Positions 1 through 9,146 of a stretch of 64,000 bases of DNA are shown one piece after another. Source of the stretch: DAONJL01 sp035405645 [NCBI: bacterium]. Lineage in GTDB: Bacteria > JAGOBX01 > DAONJL01. The stretch lies in assembly GCA_035405645.1 (NCBI GenBank), contig DAONJL010000008.1, positions 18,359 through 82,358 of the forward strand, in the 5' to 3' direction. Within the stretch, counting starts at the first letter, position 1; each line of letters begins with the position of its first letter. The notes beneath the pieces were generated by a model. It was not told where the DNA came from. It made no database searches and was given only the letters and a program-made list of their open reading frames with translations. The position numbers were made by a program, and so were the translations under genes.

Positions 1-1108
1 AGATAATTAAAATAATTATTAAATTTAAAAACAAAAAATATTTTGATAAAATAGAAATGAAAAATGAATAGTATAAAAAGAAAATAATAATTTTTAAAAA
101 ATTAAAATGAATGATAAGTAAATACAAAAGGCAAATAAAAGAAAATATTTTTAAAAAAATATTCCAGATTCCTAATTCGTTTTCAAATACATAATAATCA
201 TTTATCTTATTTAATTTGATTTCATTATTTAATAGTTGATTATAAAATTTTGTATCTTGAAAATAATTTAAATTAATATTCTTTAAATATAAAAGGTTTG
301 TGTTTATATTTCCATTTAATTCGCCAGTCGATGAAATAATTTTATATGCGCCAAATTTATTCTTAATAAAAGGATTTGGCTCTGCAATAAATATATGCTC
401 ATCTTTTTTTAATTCAATTCTCTTTATAAAATTATTACTTATAAGATAATTTTTTTTATCATAATAAATTTTTCTGATTTTTTCTATATTATCACTTTCA
501 AAAAAAATTTTAAAATTTAATTTTCGATATTTTTCTATTTTTTCTTCATTAAAAAATAATGGAGTATTTAATAATTCGTTTTTTGTTTGATTTGTCTTTA
601 TTCGAATTATAAAATTAAATGAAATATTTCCATCAAAAATAAACTGACTATCACTATAAACTGAAACTTTATCTGAATAAATATCTGATAAATTTTTTAA
701 CAATTGATTAAATAATACTTCATCATTTAAAAAAATATAGTAATCATCAAGATTGATTTCTTTATCCTTGATAATTTCCCACATATAAATATTAACAATT
801 TGTTGTATTCTAAAAGCATCAATAATTTCTCTACCTTTAAAAATTGAGGCACTACCTTCTTGAACTAAATCAGCAAGTTTTATTTCATTGAAAATAATAC
901 CAGTTAGGAATTTTTCTTGATATGATTTTAATTTATCTTCACTTATTTTTTCGGCTTCATTGTAATTTATTACAACATCAATTCTTTCTTTATTTATTTT
1001 AAATAATCGTAAAGAATTTATGAAATAAAGAATAATAAAAAAAATAACAAATGCAGAAGTAATAAGAAAATGCTTAATTGTTTTGTGTTTTAATACATTT
1101 ATTACCAT
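1..1108 (-). CDS. Membrane protein, DUF5693-like, 3' end cut by window edge
   Basis: The frame opens at ATG 1108, overlaps the panD stop by a few bases and stays open to the window edge (about 369 residues visible). One membrane helix lies near residues 12-30. A long hydrophilic, presumably extracytoplasmic part follows, and hydrophobic helices begin again near the edge. An early segment reading [17 protein letters not shown] resembles the repeat-like 'L..L...G.v.v..G.ei' motif I associate with DUF5693 proteins, which also have an N-terminal anchor, an outer domain and a multi-helix C-terminus. That family link is from memory and tentative. The overlap with panD implies co-translation. No function is known. 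Confidence 0.6.
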   Translation of the reverse strand, partial: MVINVLKHKTIKHFLITSAFVIFFIILYFINSLRLFKINKERIDVVINYNEAEKISEDKLKSYQEKFLTGIIFNEIKLADLVQEGSASIFKGREIIDAFRIQQIVNIYMWEIIKDKEINLDDYYIFLNDEVLFNQLLKNLSDIYSDKVSVYSDSQFIFDGNISFNFIIRIKTNQTKNELLNTPLFFNEEKIEKYRKLNFKIFFESDNIEKIRKIYYDKKNYLISNNFIKRIELKKDEHIFIAEPNPFIKNKFGAYKIISSTGELNGNINTNLLYLKNINLNYFQDTKFYNQLLNNEIKLNKINDYYVFENELGIWNIFLKIFSFICLLYLLIIHFNFLKIIIFFLYYSFFISILSKYFLFLNLIIILII

Positions 1109-1452
1109 ACTGGATTATTTGATTTATCAAGTTTAATAATTGTTGGTTTAAAATTTTTTAATTCATTATCATCAATTTCAGTAAAAGCAAAAATAATAAT
1201 TTCATCACCTGGTAAAGCAAGTCGTGCTGCTGCACCATTTAAACCAATTATTCGACTGCCTTCGTCACCTTTTATCACATAAGTTTCAAAGCGTTCACCA
1301 TTATTTTTATTCACTACCAGAACTTTTTCATATTCAACTAAATTTGCTAATTTCATAAGTTCTTCATCGATTTCAATACTTCCTTCATAATTTAATTCAC
1401 AATAACTTACTACTCCATTATGTATTTTGGATTTTAACATATATCTTTTCAT
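1102..1452 (-). CDS. panD: Aspartate 1-decarboxylase, pyruvoyl-dependent
   Basis: PanD decarboxylates L-aspartate to beta-alanine, the precursor for pantothenate and coenzyme A. With the start at 1452 (AGGAGG seven bases upstream) the protein is 116 residues, normal for the family. The numbering then matches the E. coli enzyme exactly: Lys9, the self-cleaving Gly24-Ser25 bond that generates the pyruvoyl group, Arg54, Tyr58 and Asn72 followed by Gly-Ala-Ala. A start 27 bases further upstream is possible but would break this numbering and bypass the ribosome site. The ribosome site sits against the stop of the upstream sensor-kinase gene. No other pantothenate genes are in the window. Confidence 0.96.
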   Translation of the reverse strand: MKRYMLKSKIHNGVVSYCELNYEGSIEIDEELMKLANLVEYEKVLVVNKNNGERFETYVIKGDEGSRIIGLNGAAARLALPGDEIIIFAFTEIDDNELKNFKPTIIKLDKSNNPVW

Positions 1453-1468
1453 ATTCTTTCCTCCTAAT

Positions 1469-4042
1469 TCAATCTTCAAGTGGTATAAATATAATTATAC
1501 TTGTGCCAATATTTTGCTCTGAAAAAATTTTTATCTCTCCATTTAATTTTGTTACTACTTCTTTTATTGCATCCATTCCTATTCCTCGTCCTGATATATC
1601 TGTTATTGTATCTTTTGTTGAAAAACCTGAATAAAAAATATAATTATATAATTCTTCTTTTGATAACTTTTCTACTTCTTCTTCTCTTAATATCTTCTTT
1701 TTAATTATTCGTTCTTTTATTCTATCTATATTTATTCCTCTACCATCATCATTTGTTTCTATCTTAAAATATCTTTTATTTTCTTTTTCTATTTCTTCTA
1801 AAATAATATTTATATTTCCAAACTCTGTCTTTTTCAACTTTATTCGTTCTTCTGGATATTCTATGCCGTGATCTATTGCATTACGAATTATATGTATATA
1901 ATTATCAAACAATGGTTTTAAATATGCATAATCAATTAGAAAATCATCATTATTTATTGTTATTTTTATTTTTTTACCTAATCGTGCTGCTAATTGTTCT
2001 GCATTTGTTATATATCGCTTTAATAAAAATTTTATTGAATATTTCTTTAATTCCTTCACTTTTTCTAAAATTATTTTTTTATCTTCTTCTTTTAATTTTT
2101 CATTTATTAATCTAATTAGTGAATTTATTTTTGTTTCTGAAATTTCAAAGACTTTTTCTTCACTTTTAAATATTTCATCAGTTGATAAAAAGTCTTTTAT
2201 TGAATTCAAATGATAATTTAAACCTTCAATAATTTTATCAAGATATTCATTTAATTCTTCTCTTTCTTTTTTTGTAAATGTTTTTGTTTTTATTAACACT
2301 GATATATAATCTTCAAATTTATGCGAATTTTCTGCTACATTTTTTAAATTATAAAATGGCGAATTACCTTTTATTGTATGGATTATTCTAAATAATTCAT
2401 CAAGTTTATATATATAATTTTTATCAATATTTATAGTAGATATTAAATTACGAGCATAATTTATTTGATTTTTCAAATCACGAACAAAATCAATAAAACC
2501 TGTTTTATCAAGCGCTACTTTTATAATTAAATTATTCCGTTCTTCTTCTATTTTTGCTTTTTCTTTTAATTCTCTCTCTCTTGTTACATCTGTTAAAATT
2601 AGCATTATTTTTGTTTCTCTTTCGTCAAATTCATCTTTTAAAAATACATATTGTATTGTTAAAATTTTATTATTTATTTTTAATTCTGCTGGTAGTAATG
2701 ATAACATCACATCAACTTTTTCTGAATTTTTAAATATATCATTTATTAAATCATTTGTTACTCGAATATCACTTTCTTCATCATATTTTTCTGGATTTGT
2801 TTTATAATCATTATAAATATCAGGATATAAAATCTCTAATATATTTTTGTTTTCTATTCGGCAACCAATAAAATCAATGCATTGTTTTGAATATTCTTTA
2901 TTGATAAGTAAATTCTGATTTATTGTTAAAAAACCCTGACCTGCATTATTTAATAAATCTGTTATTGCTTTTGTTCGCTCTAATACTTTTTTATCAAGTT
3001 CTTCTATATGATTTTTTATTGTCTCTCGCATTATCTCAAAATTATGTGCTAAAATGCCTATCTCATCTTTACTATGAACTGGTATTTTTTCATTCAAATT
3101 ACCTGCTGCTATCGTCGTGGCTGATTTGGTTAATAATAATATTGGTTTAACAAAATTATTGCCAACTATTAATGCTAAAATAATTAAAATAATAATTGTA
3201 ATTATTGTAAGTATTATTGCTGTATTTCTTAAATAGAATATTGGTTGTAAAATTTCATTTCTTTCAATTAGAAATAAATATGTCCAATCTAAAAAATTAT
3301 CTTTATAAACTATATAACTTTTATTATTTATTTTTTGAGGCATTAATTTTTTTGAAGTTATTTTTTTTATTTCTAAATTTTGTTTTTGAATATTCTGCTG
3401 CGTTTCTAATATTAATTTATTCATCTTATCAGAAAACAGCATTATTTTAAATGATTTAAAATTACTTAATTTTATTGTATTTAATTTTTCTAATATATTA
3501 TTTAAGTCAAATTCAAATATTAACCAACCAAATAATTTTTTTTCAAATACAATTTTATTTAGAAAATACATTTCATTTTGATTATTTTTATTTGTTCTTA
3601 AAAAATATATCTTGCTTTCATCTATATTTAACAACTCTAATAATTCCACATTTTTGTTTATTAAATTTATCTTTATTTCCTGTTGTTCTGTTATATATAA
3701 TATATTTTTAAATTCTGGATTTATTTTTAAAAAATAATCAAAATTCAAATAAAAAATATCTTTTAGGAAATCTACCTTTTCTTTTTTCTGTGGTTCATTT
3801 TTAGCCCATAATAAAAAATTTTCATTATTTGCCAGCCGCTCGATTTTAATCTCTTTTTCTTGAATTAAATTATTTATCTTTTCTTTTAATTCTTCTGAAC
3901 ATTTTATTAATTGTTGTGATATTTGTTCGATTATTATCTTTTGTGATAAATCATAAGAAATAAAACTTAAAATAATTAAAGGCAAAATACCAACTAAAAT
4001 TAAGAGAATAATTAATTTAATTTTTAGATTCATAATTATCAT
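1469..4042 (-). CDS. CheA-like membrane sensor kinase: HAMP, PAS-like, HPt, HATPase
   Basis: This protein of about 857 residues has a membrane helix at 8-28, an extracytoplasmic sensor region to about 270, a second helix at 274-297, HAMP at 298-350, a PAS-like segment at about 365-490, an HPt domain and a C-terminal HATPase. The HPt phospho-acceptor motif HTIKG is near 556. The ATPase has [10 protein letters not shown] near 718 as N box, DDGRG near 766 and GRGIGM near 819. This is CheA-type chemistry (phosphorylation on HPt), but no CheW-like C-terminal domain is present and HPt sits in the middle of the chain. No receiver protein is adjacent. It overlaps the end of the HydB-like gene, so the two are probably co-transcribed. 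ATG 4033 is an equally possible start. Confidence 0.85.
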   Translation of the reverse strand: MIIMNLKIKLIILLILVGILPLIILSFISYDLSQKIIIEQISQQLIKCSEELKEKINNLIQEKEIKIERLANNENFLLWAKNEPQKKEKVDFLKDIFYLNFDYFLKINPEFKNILYITEQQEIKINLINKNVELLELLNIDESKIYFLRTNKNNQNEMYFLNKIVFEKKLFGWLIFEFDLNNILEKLNTIKLSNFKSFKIMLFSDKMNKLILETQQNIQKQNLEIKKITSKKLMPQKINNKSYIVYKDNFLDWTYLFLIERNEILQPIFYLRNTAIILTIITIIILIILALIVGNNFVKPILLLTKSATTIAAGNLNEKIPVHSKDEIGILAHNFEIMRETIKNHIEELDKKVLERTKAITDLLNNAGQGFLTINQNLLINKEYSKQCIDFIGCRIENKNILEILYPDIYNDYKTNPEKYDEESDIRVTNDLINDIFKNSEKVDVMLSLLPAELKINNKILTIQYVFLKDEFDERETKIMLILTDVTRERELKEKAKIEEERNNLIIKVALDKTGFIDFVRDLKNQINYARNLISTINIDKNYIYKLDELFRIIHTIKGNSPFYNLKNVAENSHKFEDYISVLIKTKTFTKKEREELNEYLDKIIEGLNYHLNSIKDFLSTDEIFKSEEKVFEISETKINSLIRLINEKLKEEDKKIILEKVKELKKYSIKFLLKRYITNAEQLAARLGKKIKITINNDDFLIDYAYLKPLFDNYIHIIRNAIDHGIEYPEERIKLKKTEFGNINIILEEIEKENKRYFKIETNDDGRGINIDRIKERIIKKKILREEEVEKLSKEELYNYIFYSGFSTKDTITDISGRGIGMDAIKEVVTKLNGEIKIFSEQNIGTSIIIFIPLED

Positions 4043-5825
4043 CAATAATACCAGGAAGAATATTTACTGCATTTACAGGACAAACTGTTTTGCAGCGGCC
4101 ACATTTTATACAATTTTTTTGAATTATTTTAAATGCTGTTTTTTTCACTTCGCCACTTATTGTATTTACTGGACAATTTTTCTGGCATAAACCACATTTT
4201 ATACATTTTTCTTTTTCTATAAAATAAGAAATTAAATTTTTGCAAATTCGTGCTGTACATTTTTTTTCTACTATATGCTCTATATATTCATTCTTAAAAT
4301 ATTTTACTGTTGTTAAAACTGGATTTGGTGCACTCTGACCTAAACCACATAATGATGAAATCTTTATTTTTTCCGCTAATTCAACAAGTTTTTCAATATC
4401 ACTTAATTCGCCTTTTCCTTCTGTTATTTTATTTAATATCTCAAGTAATCTTTTTGTCCCAATTCGGCAATATGTGCATTTGCCGCATGATTCATCTTTG
4501 GTAAAATTTAAAAAGAAACGAGCAACATCTACCATGCAGGTTTCTTCATCCATAACAACTAATCCACCAGAACCCATTATTGCGCCTAATTCTTTTAAAC
4601 TTTCATAATCAATAATTGTATTTAATAAATGTGCTGGAATACAACCTCCTGATGGTCCGCCTATTTGCACTGCTTTTATTTTTTTATTATCTTTAATTCC
4701 TGCACCAATATCAAAAATAATTTTTTCAAGTGTAATACCCATCGGCACTTCTATTAATCCAGTATTTTGTATTTTTCCTGTCAATGCAAATACCTTTGTG
4801 CCTTTACTTTTTTCTGTTCCTATTTTATAAAATTTAGTTGCTCCATTTAATATTATCCACGGAATATTTGCATAAGTTTCGACATTATTTATATTTGTTG
4901 GTAAATTAAACAAACCTTTTTCTGCTGGATATGGTGGTCTATATCTTGGCATTCCTCGCTTTCCTTCTATACTTTGTAATAATGCTGTTTCTTCACCGCA
5001 AACAAATGCGCCTGCACCTTCTTTTATTGAAATGTCAAAATAAAAATCTGAATCACAAATATTTGAACCTAATAAATTATTTTTATATGCTTGCTCAATT
5101 GCTATTTTCAAGCGTTTTATTGCGAGTGGATATTCTGTGCGAACATATATAATCCCTTTTTGCGCGCCAACTGCATAGCCACAAATCAACATTCCTTCAA
5201 TAACAGAATGTGGGTCACTTTCAAGAACAGAACGGTCCATAAATGCACCAGGGTCACCTTCATCAGCATTACAAACAATATATTTTTTTATCTTCTGATT
5301 TTCTGTTGCTGTTGATTTACTATTTTTTACTATTTCCCATTTAAGTCCTGTTGGAAAGCCTGCACCGCCGCGGCCGCGCAAGCCAGACATTTTTATTACA
5401 TTAATAATTTCATCTTGTTGTATTTTGTTTGATAAAATATATTTAATTGCTTCATAACCTTCTCTATTTATATAATCATTTATATCTTCTGGATTTATAA
5501 CACCACAATTTCTTAATACAATTCGATTTCTAAATAATTCACTATTCCTGTCAATTTGAAAAATATAATCTGGCAAATTATAATTTTTATTTACTACAAT
5601 TTCATTAAAAATTTTTTCTATCGCTTGTTCTGTAACATTTTTTAAGAAAAAAGAAACATCAGAATCTATAAATTCAATTAATGGTTCAGCATAACAAAAA
5701 CCAAGACAACCAGTTATCTGGACAGAGATATTTCTATCTTTTGAAGATAATTCTAATAATTTTTTATAAACATTTTCAGCGCCAGCAGATATACCACAAC
5801 TGCCCATACCTACTTTAAAAATCAT
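4017..5825 (-). CDS. NuoF/HydB/HndC-type NAD(P)H-binding iron-sulfur flavoprotein
   Basis: This is a soluble 602-residue flavoprotein that passes electrons between NAD(P)H, FMN and iron-sulfur clusters in bifurcating hydrogenases and related complexes. Domains in order: thioredoxin-like [2Fe-2S] segment at 1-80 (Cys10, Cys40, Cys44); NuoF core with the NADH/FMN loop GRGGAGFPTG at 151-160; SLBB region at about 340-395; the 4Fe-4S motif ESCGKCTYC at 445-453 with a fourth Cys near 493; and two C-terminal ferredoxin motifs (CxxCxxCxxxCP near 541 and 572). The N-terminal and ferredoxin extensions are the HydB/HndC layout rather than plain respiratory NuoF. No hydrogenase catalytic subunit or NuoE partner lies in the window, so the complex is unknown. 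Confidence 0.88.
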   Translation of the reverse strand: MIFKVGMGSCGISAGAENVYKKLLELSSKDRNISVQITGCLGFCYAEPLIEFIDSDVSFFLKNVTEQAIEKIFNEIVVNKNYNLPDYIFQIDRNSELFRNRIVLRNCGVINPEDINDYINREGYEAIKYILSNKIQQDEIINVIKMSGLRGRGGAGFPTGLKWEIVKNSKSTATENQKIKKYIVCNADEGDPGAFMDRSVLESDPHSVIEGMLICGYAVGAQKGIIYVRTEYPLAIKRLKIAIEQAYKNNLLGSNICDSDFYFDISIKEGAGAFVCGEETALLQSIEGKRGMPRYRPPYPAEKGLFNLPTNINNVETYANIPWIILNGATKFYKIGTEKSKGTKVFALTGKIQNTGLIEVPMGITLEKIIFDIGAGIKDNKKIKAVQIGGPSGGCIPAHLLNTIIDYESLKELGAIMGSGGLVVMDEETCMVDVARFFLNFTKDESCGKCTYCRIGTKRLLEILNKITEGKGELSDIEKLVELAEKIKISSLCGLGQSAPNPVLTTVKYFKNEYIEHIVEKKCTARICKNLISYFIEKEKCIKCGLCQKNCPVNTISGEVKKTAFKIIQKNCIKCGRCKTVCPVNAVNILPGIIDDNYESKN

Positions 5826-5866
5826 ACTTTTTACTTTCCTTTTTCTTATTTGTTTTAGTTTTTATT

Positions 5867-5895
5867 CTTATAAAATTAAATCATTTTTTTTTCAA
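5867..5895 (-). promoter_or_regulatory. Predicted sigma-70-type promoter of the HydB-like/kinase/panD operon
   Basis: On the minus strand, TTGAAA (5895-5890) is followed after exactly 17 bases by TATAAG (5872-5867), about 42 bases before the HydB-like start codon. An AAAGGAAAG ribosome site follows. The AT-rich background makes chance matches easy. Confidence 0.5.
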
Positions 5896-5978
5896 GATAA
5901 TTTTTTTTATTTTTAACTTCACATTTTGATTTTATTTTTTTGCCTTTTACAAATTTTCAAAATAAATTTTTTTTTTAT

Positions 5979-6006
5979 TTGACAAAAAAAAATAATTAAT
6001 TATAAC
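5979..6006 (+). promoter_or_regulatory. Predicted promoter upstream of the voltage-sensor-like gene
   Basis: TTGACA (5979-5984) and TATAAC (6001-6006) are separated by 16 bases. The predicted transcription start is near 6013, immediately before an ATG at 6015 that is in frame with the downstream gene but interrupted by TAG at 6048. It is divergent from the HydB-like promoter. Confidence 0.45.
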
Positions 6007-6092
6007 TTTTGACTATGATTAAAAATAATTCTACTTTATTACATATATAGACAATAATTATTTACATTGCAATCATATTAGCAATTGTATTA

Positions 6093-6875
6093 ATGTTAAG
6101 ATTTTATTTTGAAATTGAGCCTGCCAGAATAAATCAAATTGAAAATTTACAATTATTTATTACAGTTTTATTTATTATCGATGTTTTCATAAATATTTTT
6201 TTATATAAAAAAGAATACTTAAAAAGCACTGATATACTCATAGATATTTTATCCTGTCTTGATTTTATAAATGTTTTAAAAATATTTAGATTATTTAGAT
6301 TTTCAAGGATTATAAAATTTTTAAGATTTTTAAGAATAATGAGATTACTCAAAATAGCAAGAATTTTTGAACAATCATCAGTTAAAATACAAAATTTATT
6401 CAATCTTATTGGTATATGCGGTCTTTTATTTTTTATTTTGATTGGTTTTTTTTCTGCTAATTATGTAAAAGACAGATTATTTAAAAATGAAAGAAAATCA
6501 GTTTATTCGTTTATTAAATATTCTGTTGAAAACTCTTTATTAGAAAATGAAAATAATATTGATAATTTTACAAATACATTATATTTATTCAAAAATTTGC
6601 TTTCTTGCGATATCGCATTAAGTAATGGCAATATTTATAGATTTAATATATTAAATAAAAGCAATGAAGAATTTAATGAATTTATTAAAAATAAATATTT
6701 TAAAGAAGATATTTTAGAGATAGATTATAAAAATGTAAAAGTAAAATTAGCAATAAATACAATAAATCGTATTGTTTATAGAATCGAATATTATGCAATA
6801 ATGTTTGCTATTCTTTATTATCTGGTTTTATTTGCGATTTTTTATTTTGTTTTTTCTCTTAAAGAAAATGAATAA
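6093..6875 (+). CDS. Voltage-sensor-like membrane protein with an extracytoplasmic domain and no recognisable pore
   Basis: From ATG 6093 the protein has 260 residues. Helix S2 is at about 19-38 and S3 at about 45-62. S4 spans 63-92 and carries Lys/Arg at 63, 66, 69, 72, 75, 78, 81, 84, 87 and 90, exactly every third residue, the hallmark of a voltage sensor. An S5-like helix (101-124), about 108 hydrophilic residues and a last helix (233-255) follow. The loop has no recognisable selectivity-filter motif and is far longer than a pore loop. S1 would lie upstream of ATG 6093: the frame is open and hydrophobic back to a TAG at 6048-6050, and ATG 6015 lies beyond that. The true start is therefore unclear, and the gene may carry a nonsense change. 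No Shine-Dalgarno is visible before 6093. The function is unknown. Confidence 0.65.
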   Translation: MLRFYFEIEPARINQIENLQLFITVLFIIDVFINIFLYKKEYLKSTDILIDILSCLDFINVLKIFRLFRFSRIIKFLRFLRIMRLLKIARIFEQSSVKIQNLFNLIGICGLLFFILIGFFSANYVKDRLFKNERKSVYSFIKYSVENSLLENENNIDNFTNTLYLFKNLLSCDIALSNGNIYRFNILNKSNEEFNEFIKNKYFKEDILEIDYKNVKVKLAINTINRIVYRIEYYAIMFAILYYLVLFAIFYFVFSLKENE

Positions 6876-7122
6876 AAAATTTTTTCAAATAATAATATTT
6901 ATAATTATTGTTGTTGCTGTTATATTTTCTTTTTTTTCTATGGATAAAAATCTTGATAAAGTAGAAGAAAAAGTAGAGCAAATAAATAAAGCATCCCAAT
7001 CAAATCCTTTTTTAGCAGCAAAAGCAATTAGAGATGAATTAAAAAAACCATTACCAGAAAAAATGAGTGCTGATGAAGTGGACCAGTTGATCGATAAATA
7101 TAAAAGTCAAATTTTAAGATAA
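6868..7122 (+). CDS. Small single-helix membrane protein, translationally coupled
   Basis: This 84-residue protein has a membrane helix at about 6-24 and then a charged helical tail rich in Lys, Glu and Gln, predicted to face one side of the membrane as a short amphipathic coil. ATG 6868 overlaps the stop of the voltage-sensor-like gene through the eight bases ATGAATAA, so it is probably translated by re-initiation and may be its partner. A longer reading from 6805 runs inside the upstream gene and is unlikely. No family is recognised. Confidence 0.65.
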   Translation: MNKKFFQIIIFIIIVVAVIFSFFSMDKNLDKVEEKVEQINKASQSNPFLAAKAIRDELKKPLPEKMSADEVDQLIDKYKSQILR

Positions 7123-7254
7123 ATTAAAAATCAAAAAAAATCAATTTTAGAATTTAACATTTTTTCGCAAGATAATTAAAATTATTATTTTATTTTTCTA
7201 CTAAAAATATTAACATTGACAAAAATTTTTTTTTATTTTATTAAACCTGTTTTA

Positions 7255-8130
7255 ATGATAAAAATAATATTTCAAGAATTAAGATATTACCAGTGGCTAA
7301 AAAATTTGCTTGTTTTTTCTGCTTTATTTTTTAGCGGTAATATTTTTAATATCAAATATATCATTATCACTATTTTTGGTTTTATTGTTTTTTGTCTTTT
7401 ATCAAGTTGTGTTTATATTATAAATGATATAATTGATATAGAAAAAGATAAATTACATCCTCAAAAAAAATTAAGACCTATCGCAAGTGGTAAATTAAAA
7501 ATTATAGAAGCAATTTTTTTACTTGCTTTTTTATTTTCTCTAATATTAGTATTTTTAACTTATTTAAAAAATTTTTATTTTACGATTACTGCTTTAATCT
7601 ATTTTTTTATGATGGTTGCTTATTCATTATATTTTAAAAATATTATTATTGCTGATGTAATTGTAATTGCACTTGGTTTTATTCTTCGCGCTATTTCTGG
7701 TGCTGAACTAATAAAAGTAGAAATATCAAATTGGCTTATGATTTGTACATTTTTACTTGCGCTTTTTTTAGCACTTGGTAAGCGCCGGAGTGAAATTATA
7801 AATCTTGGGGAGATTGCTATAAATTTCAAAAAAATTCTCTCAGATTATAATATTCAAATTATCGATTATTTTTTAACTATTGTTGGTTCTACTATTATTT
7901 TTTCTTATATTTTATATGCTTTTGATGAACGGACTGTTTCTAAACTTTCGTATAATATGCGGTTCTCTATTCCTTTTGTTGTCTATGGTATTTTAAGATA
8001 TTTCTTTTTAATTCAACAGAATAAATATACTGAAACGCCTGAAATAATAATTATTAAAGATAAGCCAACTTTAATAAATTTATGTTTATGGGTTTTATCT
8101 ATTTTATTTATTTTATATTTTAAAAATTAA
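7255..8130 (+). CDS. UbiA-family prenyltransferase, decaprenyl-phosphate phosphoribosyltransferase-like
   Basis: This integral membrane protein of about 291 residues resembles DPPR synthases, which transfer phosphoribose to polyprenyl phosphate for cell-wall arabinose or related glycolipids. The early QWLKNLLVF segment and the prenyl-phosphate/Mg2+ motif NDIIDIEKDKLHP, followed by KKLRPIASG, are the diagnostic stretch. About nine hydrophobic helices follow. ATG 7255 is preferred because TTG 7216 falls in a TTGACA that may be a -35 box, although TTG with 13 more residues cannot be excluded. A flippase-like gene follows after two bases, which suggests a lipid-linked sugar pathway. The arabinose epimerase partner is not seen here. 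Confidence 0.82.
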   Translation: MIKIIFQELRYYQWLKNLLVFSALFFSGNIFNIKYIIITIFGFIVFCLLSSCVYIINDIIDIEKDKLHPQKKLRPIASGKLKIIEAIFLLAFLFSLILVFLTYLKNFYFTITALIYFFMMVAYSLYFKNIIIADVIVIALGFILRAISGAELIKVEISNWLMICTFLLALFLALGKRRSEIINLGEIAINFKKILSDYNIQIIDYFLTIVGSTIIFSYILYAFDERTVSKLSYNMRFSIPFVVYGILRYFFLIQQNKYTETPEIIIIKDKPTLINLCLWVLSILFILYFKN

Positions 8131-8132
8131 TT

Positions 8133-9146
8133 ATGTTAAAATCAAAAAAATTTTGGTTTGGTCTTATTATTTCAATTATTTGTTTATATTATTCTTTTAA
8201 AGGTATTAAATTAAATGAAATAATAATTGCTTTAAAACAGGTCAATTATTTTTATTTAATTCCTGCTCTCTTTTTTGTTATTATTACTTTATGGACAAGA
8301 ACTATTCGCTGGAAATTCTTAATCAAAGACCATCAGAAAATAAAATTTTATGATATTTGGGTTGTTAATTGTATTGGCTTTATGGCTTTGTTTACTTTAC
8401 CTGCAAGATTAGGTGATTTATTAAGAGCATATTTGTTAGGTAAAAGAGTTAATATAAAAAAAATGATGGTGCTTTCAACTATTGTACTTGAGCGTGTTTT
8501 TGATGGTATTGCTTCTATTCTTCTTTTTCTTTTTGCGTTAATTCTTTATCCAATCGCTCATTTAGAAAATATAAATAATATTAATTTCAATAAAATTATT
8601 ATTTATATTTCAACTTTTTATGGTGGAGTTTTATTAGTTCTGATTCTTATTAAAATTTTCTCAAAACAAGCAAAAATTATATTCTCTTTTATTCTCCATA
8701 AATTAATTCCATTTTCAGGTAATTTCATTTTTAAATTAGAAAATTTTTTTAATTCATTTATCGAAGGTCTTGACACATTAGGTTCTTTTTTATATTTTAT
8801 AAGAATTATTATTTTATCAATTATTGTTTGGTTAATAAATGGAATACCAGCATATTTTACTATACTTGCTTTTAATTTACCAATGAATTTCTGGCAGGCA
8901 ATTATTTTAAATGGTTTTTTAGTTTTTGCTGTGATGATTCCTGCTGCTCCAGGTTTTATTGGAACTTATCATATTACTGCACAATTAGTTTTATCTATGT
9001 ATAATGTGCAGGGTGCTGATGCTTTATCTTTTGCCTGGATTTTATGGCTTATTGGTTTTATTGTTGATGTGGCTGCTGGTTTATTTTATCTTTATAAAGA
9101 AAAAATGAATTTAATTGCAATTGAAAAAGAAGCTACAAATGAATAA
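8133..9146 (+). CDS. Flippase-like membrane protein (LPG synthase transmembrane/UPF0104 family)
   Basis: This 337-residue protein has about eight membrane helices. It matches the YbhN/AglD-type domain, seen also as the membrane half of lysylphosphatidylglycerol synthase. Family hallmarks are RTIRWKFLI near residue 57, an ARLGDLLRAYLLG segment near 88, LERVFDG and a late PAAPGFIGTYH stretch. No catalytic aminoacyl-transfer domain is attached, so it is the stand-alone form, usually annotated as a possible lipid flippase. It starts two bases after the UbiA-family gene and overlaps the next gene by eight bases, so the three are one transcript. Confidence 0.82.
   Translation: MLKSKKFWFGLIISIICLYYSFKGIKLNEIIIALKQVNYFYLIPALFFVIITLWTRTIRWKFLIKDHQKIKFYDIWVVNCIGFMALFTLPARLGDLLRAYLLGKRVNIKKMMVLSTIVLERVFDGIASILLFLFALILYPIAHLENINNINFNKIIIYISTFYGGVLLVLILIKIFSKQAKIIFSFILHKLIPFSGNFIFKLENFFNSFIEGLDTLGSFLYFIRIIILSIIVWLINGIPAYFTILAFNLPMNFWQAIILNGFLVFAVMIPAAPGFIGTYHITAQLVLSMYNVQGADALSFAWILWLIGFIVDVAAGLFYLYKEKMNLIAIEKEATNE

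Noticed and set aside
1501-3711. Several Leu-rich plus-strand frames over the kinase gene
   Set aside because: They are antisense shadows of an AT-rich coding strand and lack ribosome sites or family motifs.
6048-6050. TAG reassigned to an amino acid
   Set aside because: The NusG-like gene and the rhodanese gene end at TAG at positions where their families end, so TAG is a normal stop here.
7216-7254. TTG start 13 codons before the UbiA-family ATG
   Set aside because: No ribosome site precedes it and TTGACA at this point looks like a -35 box. It cannot be excluded, only made less likely.
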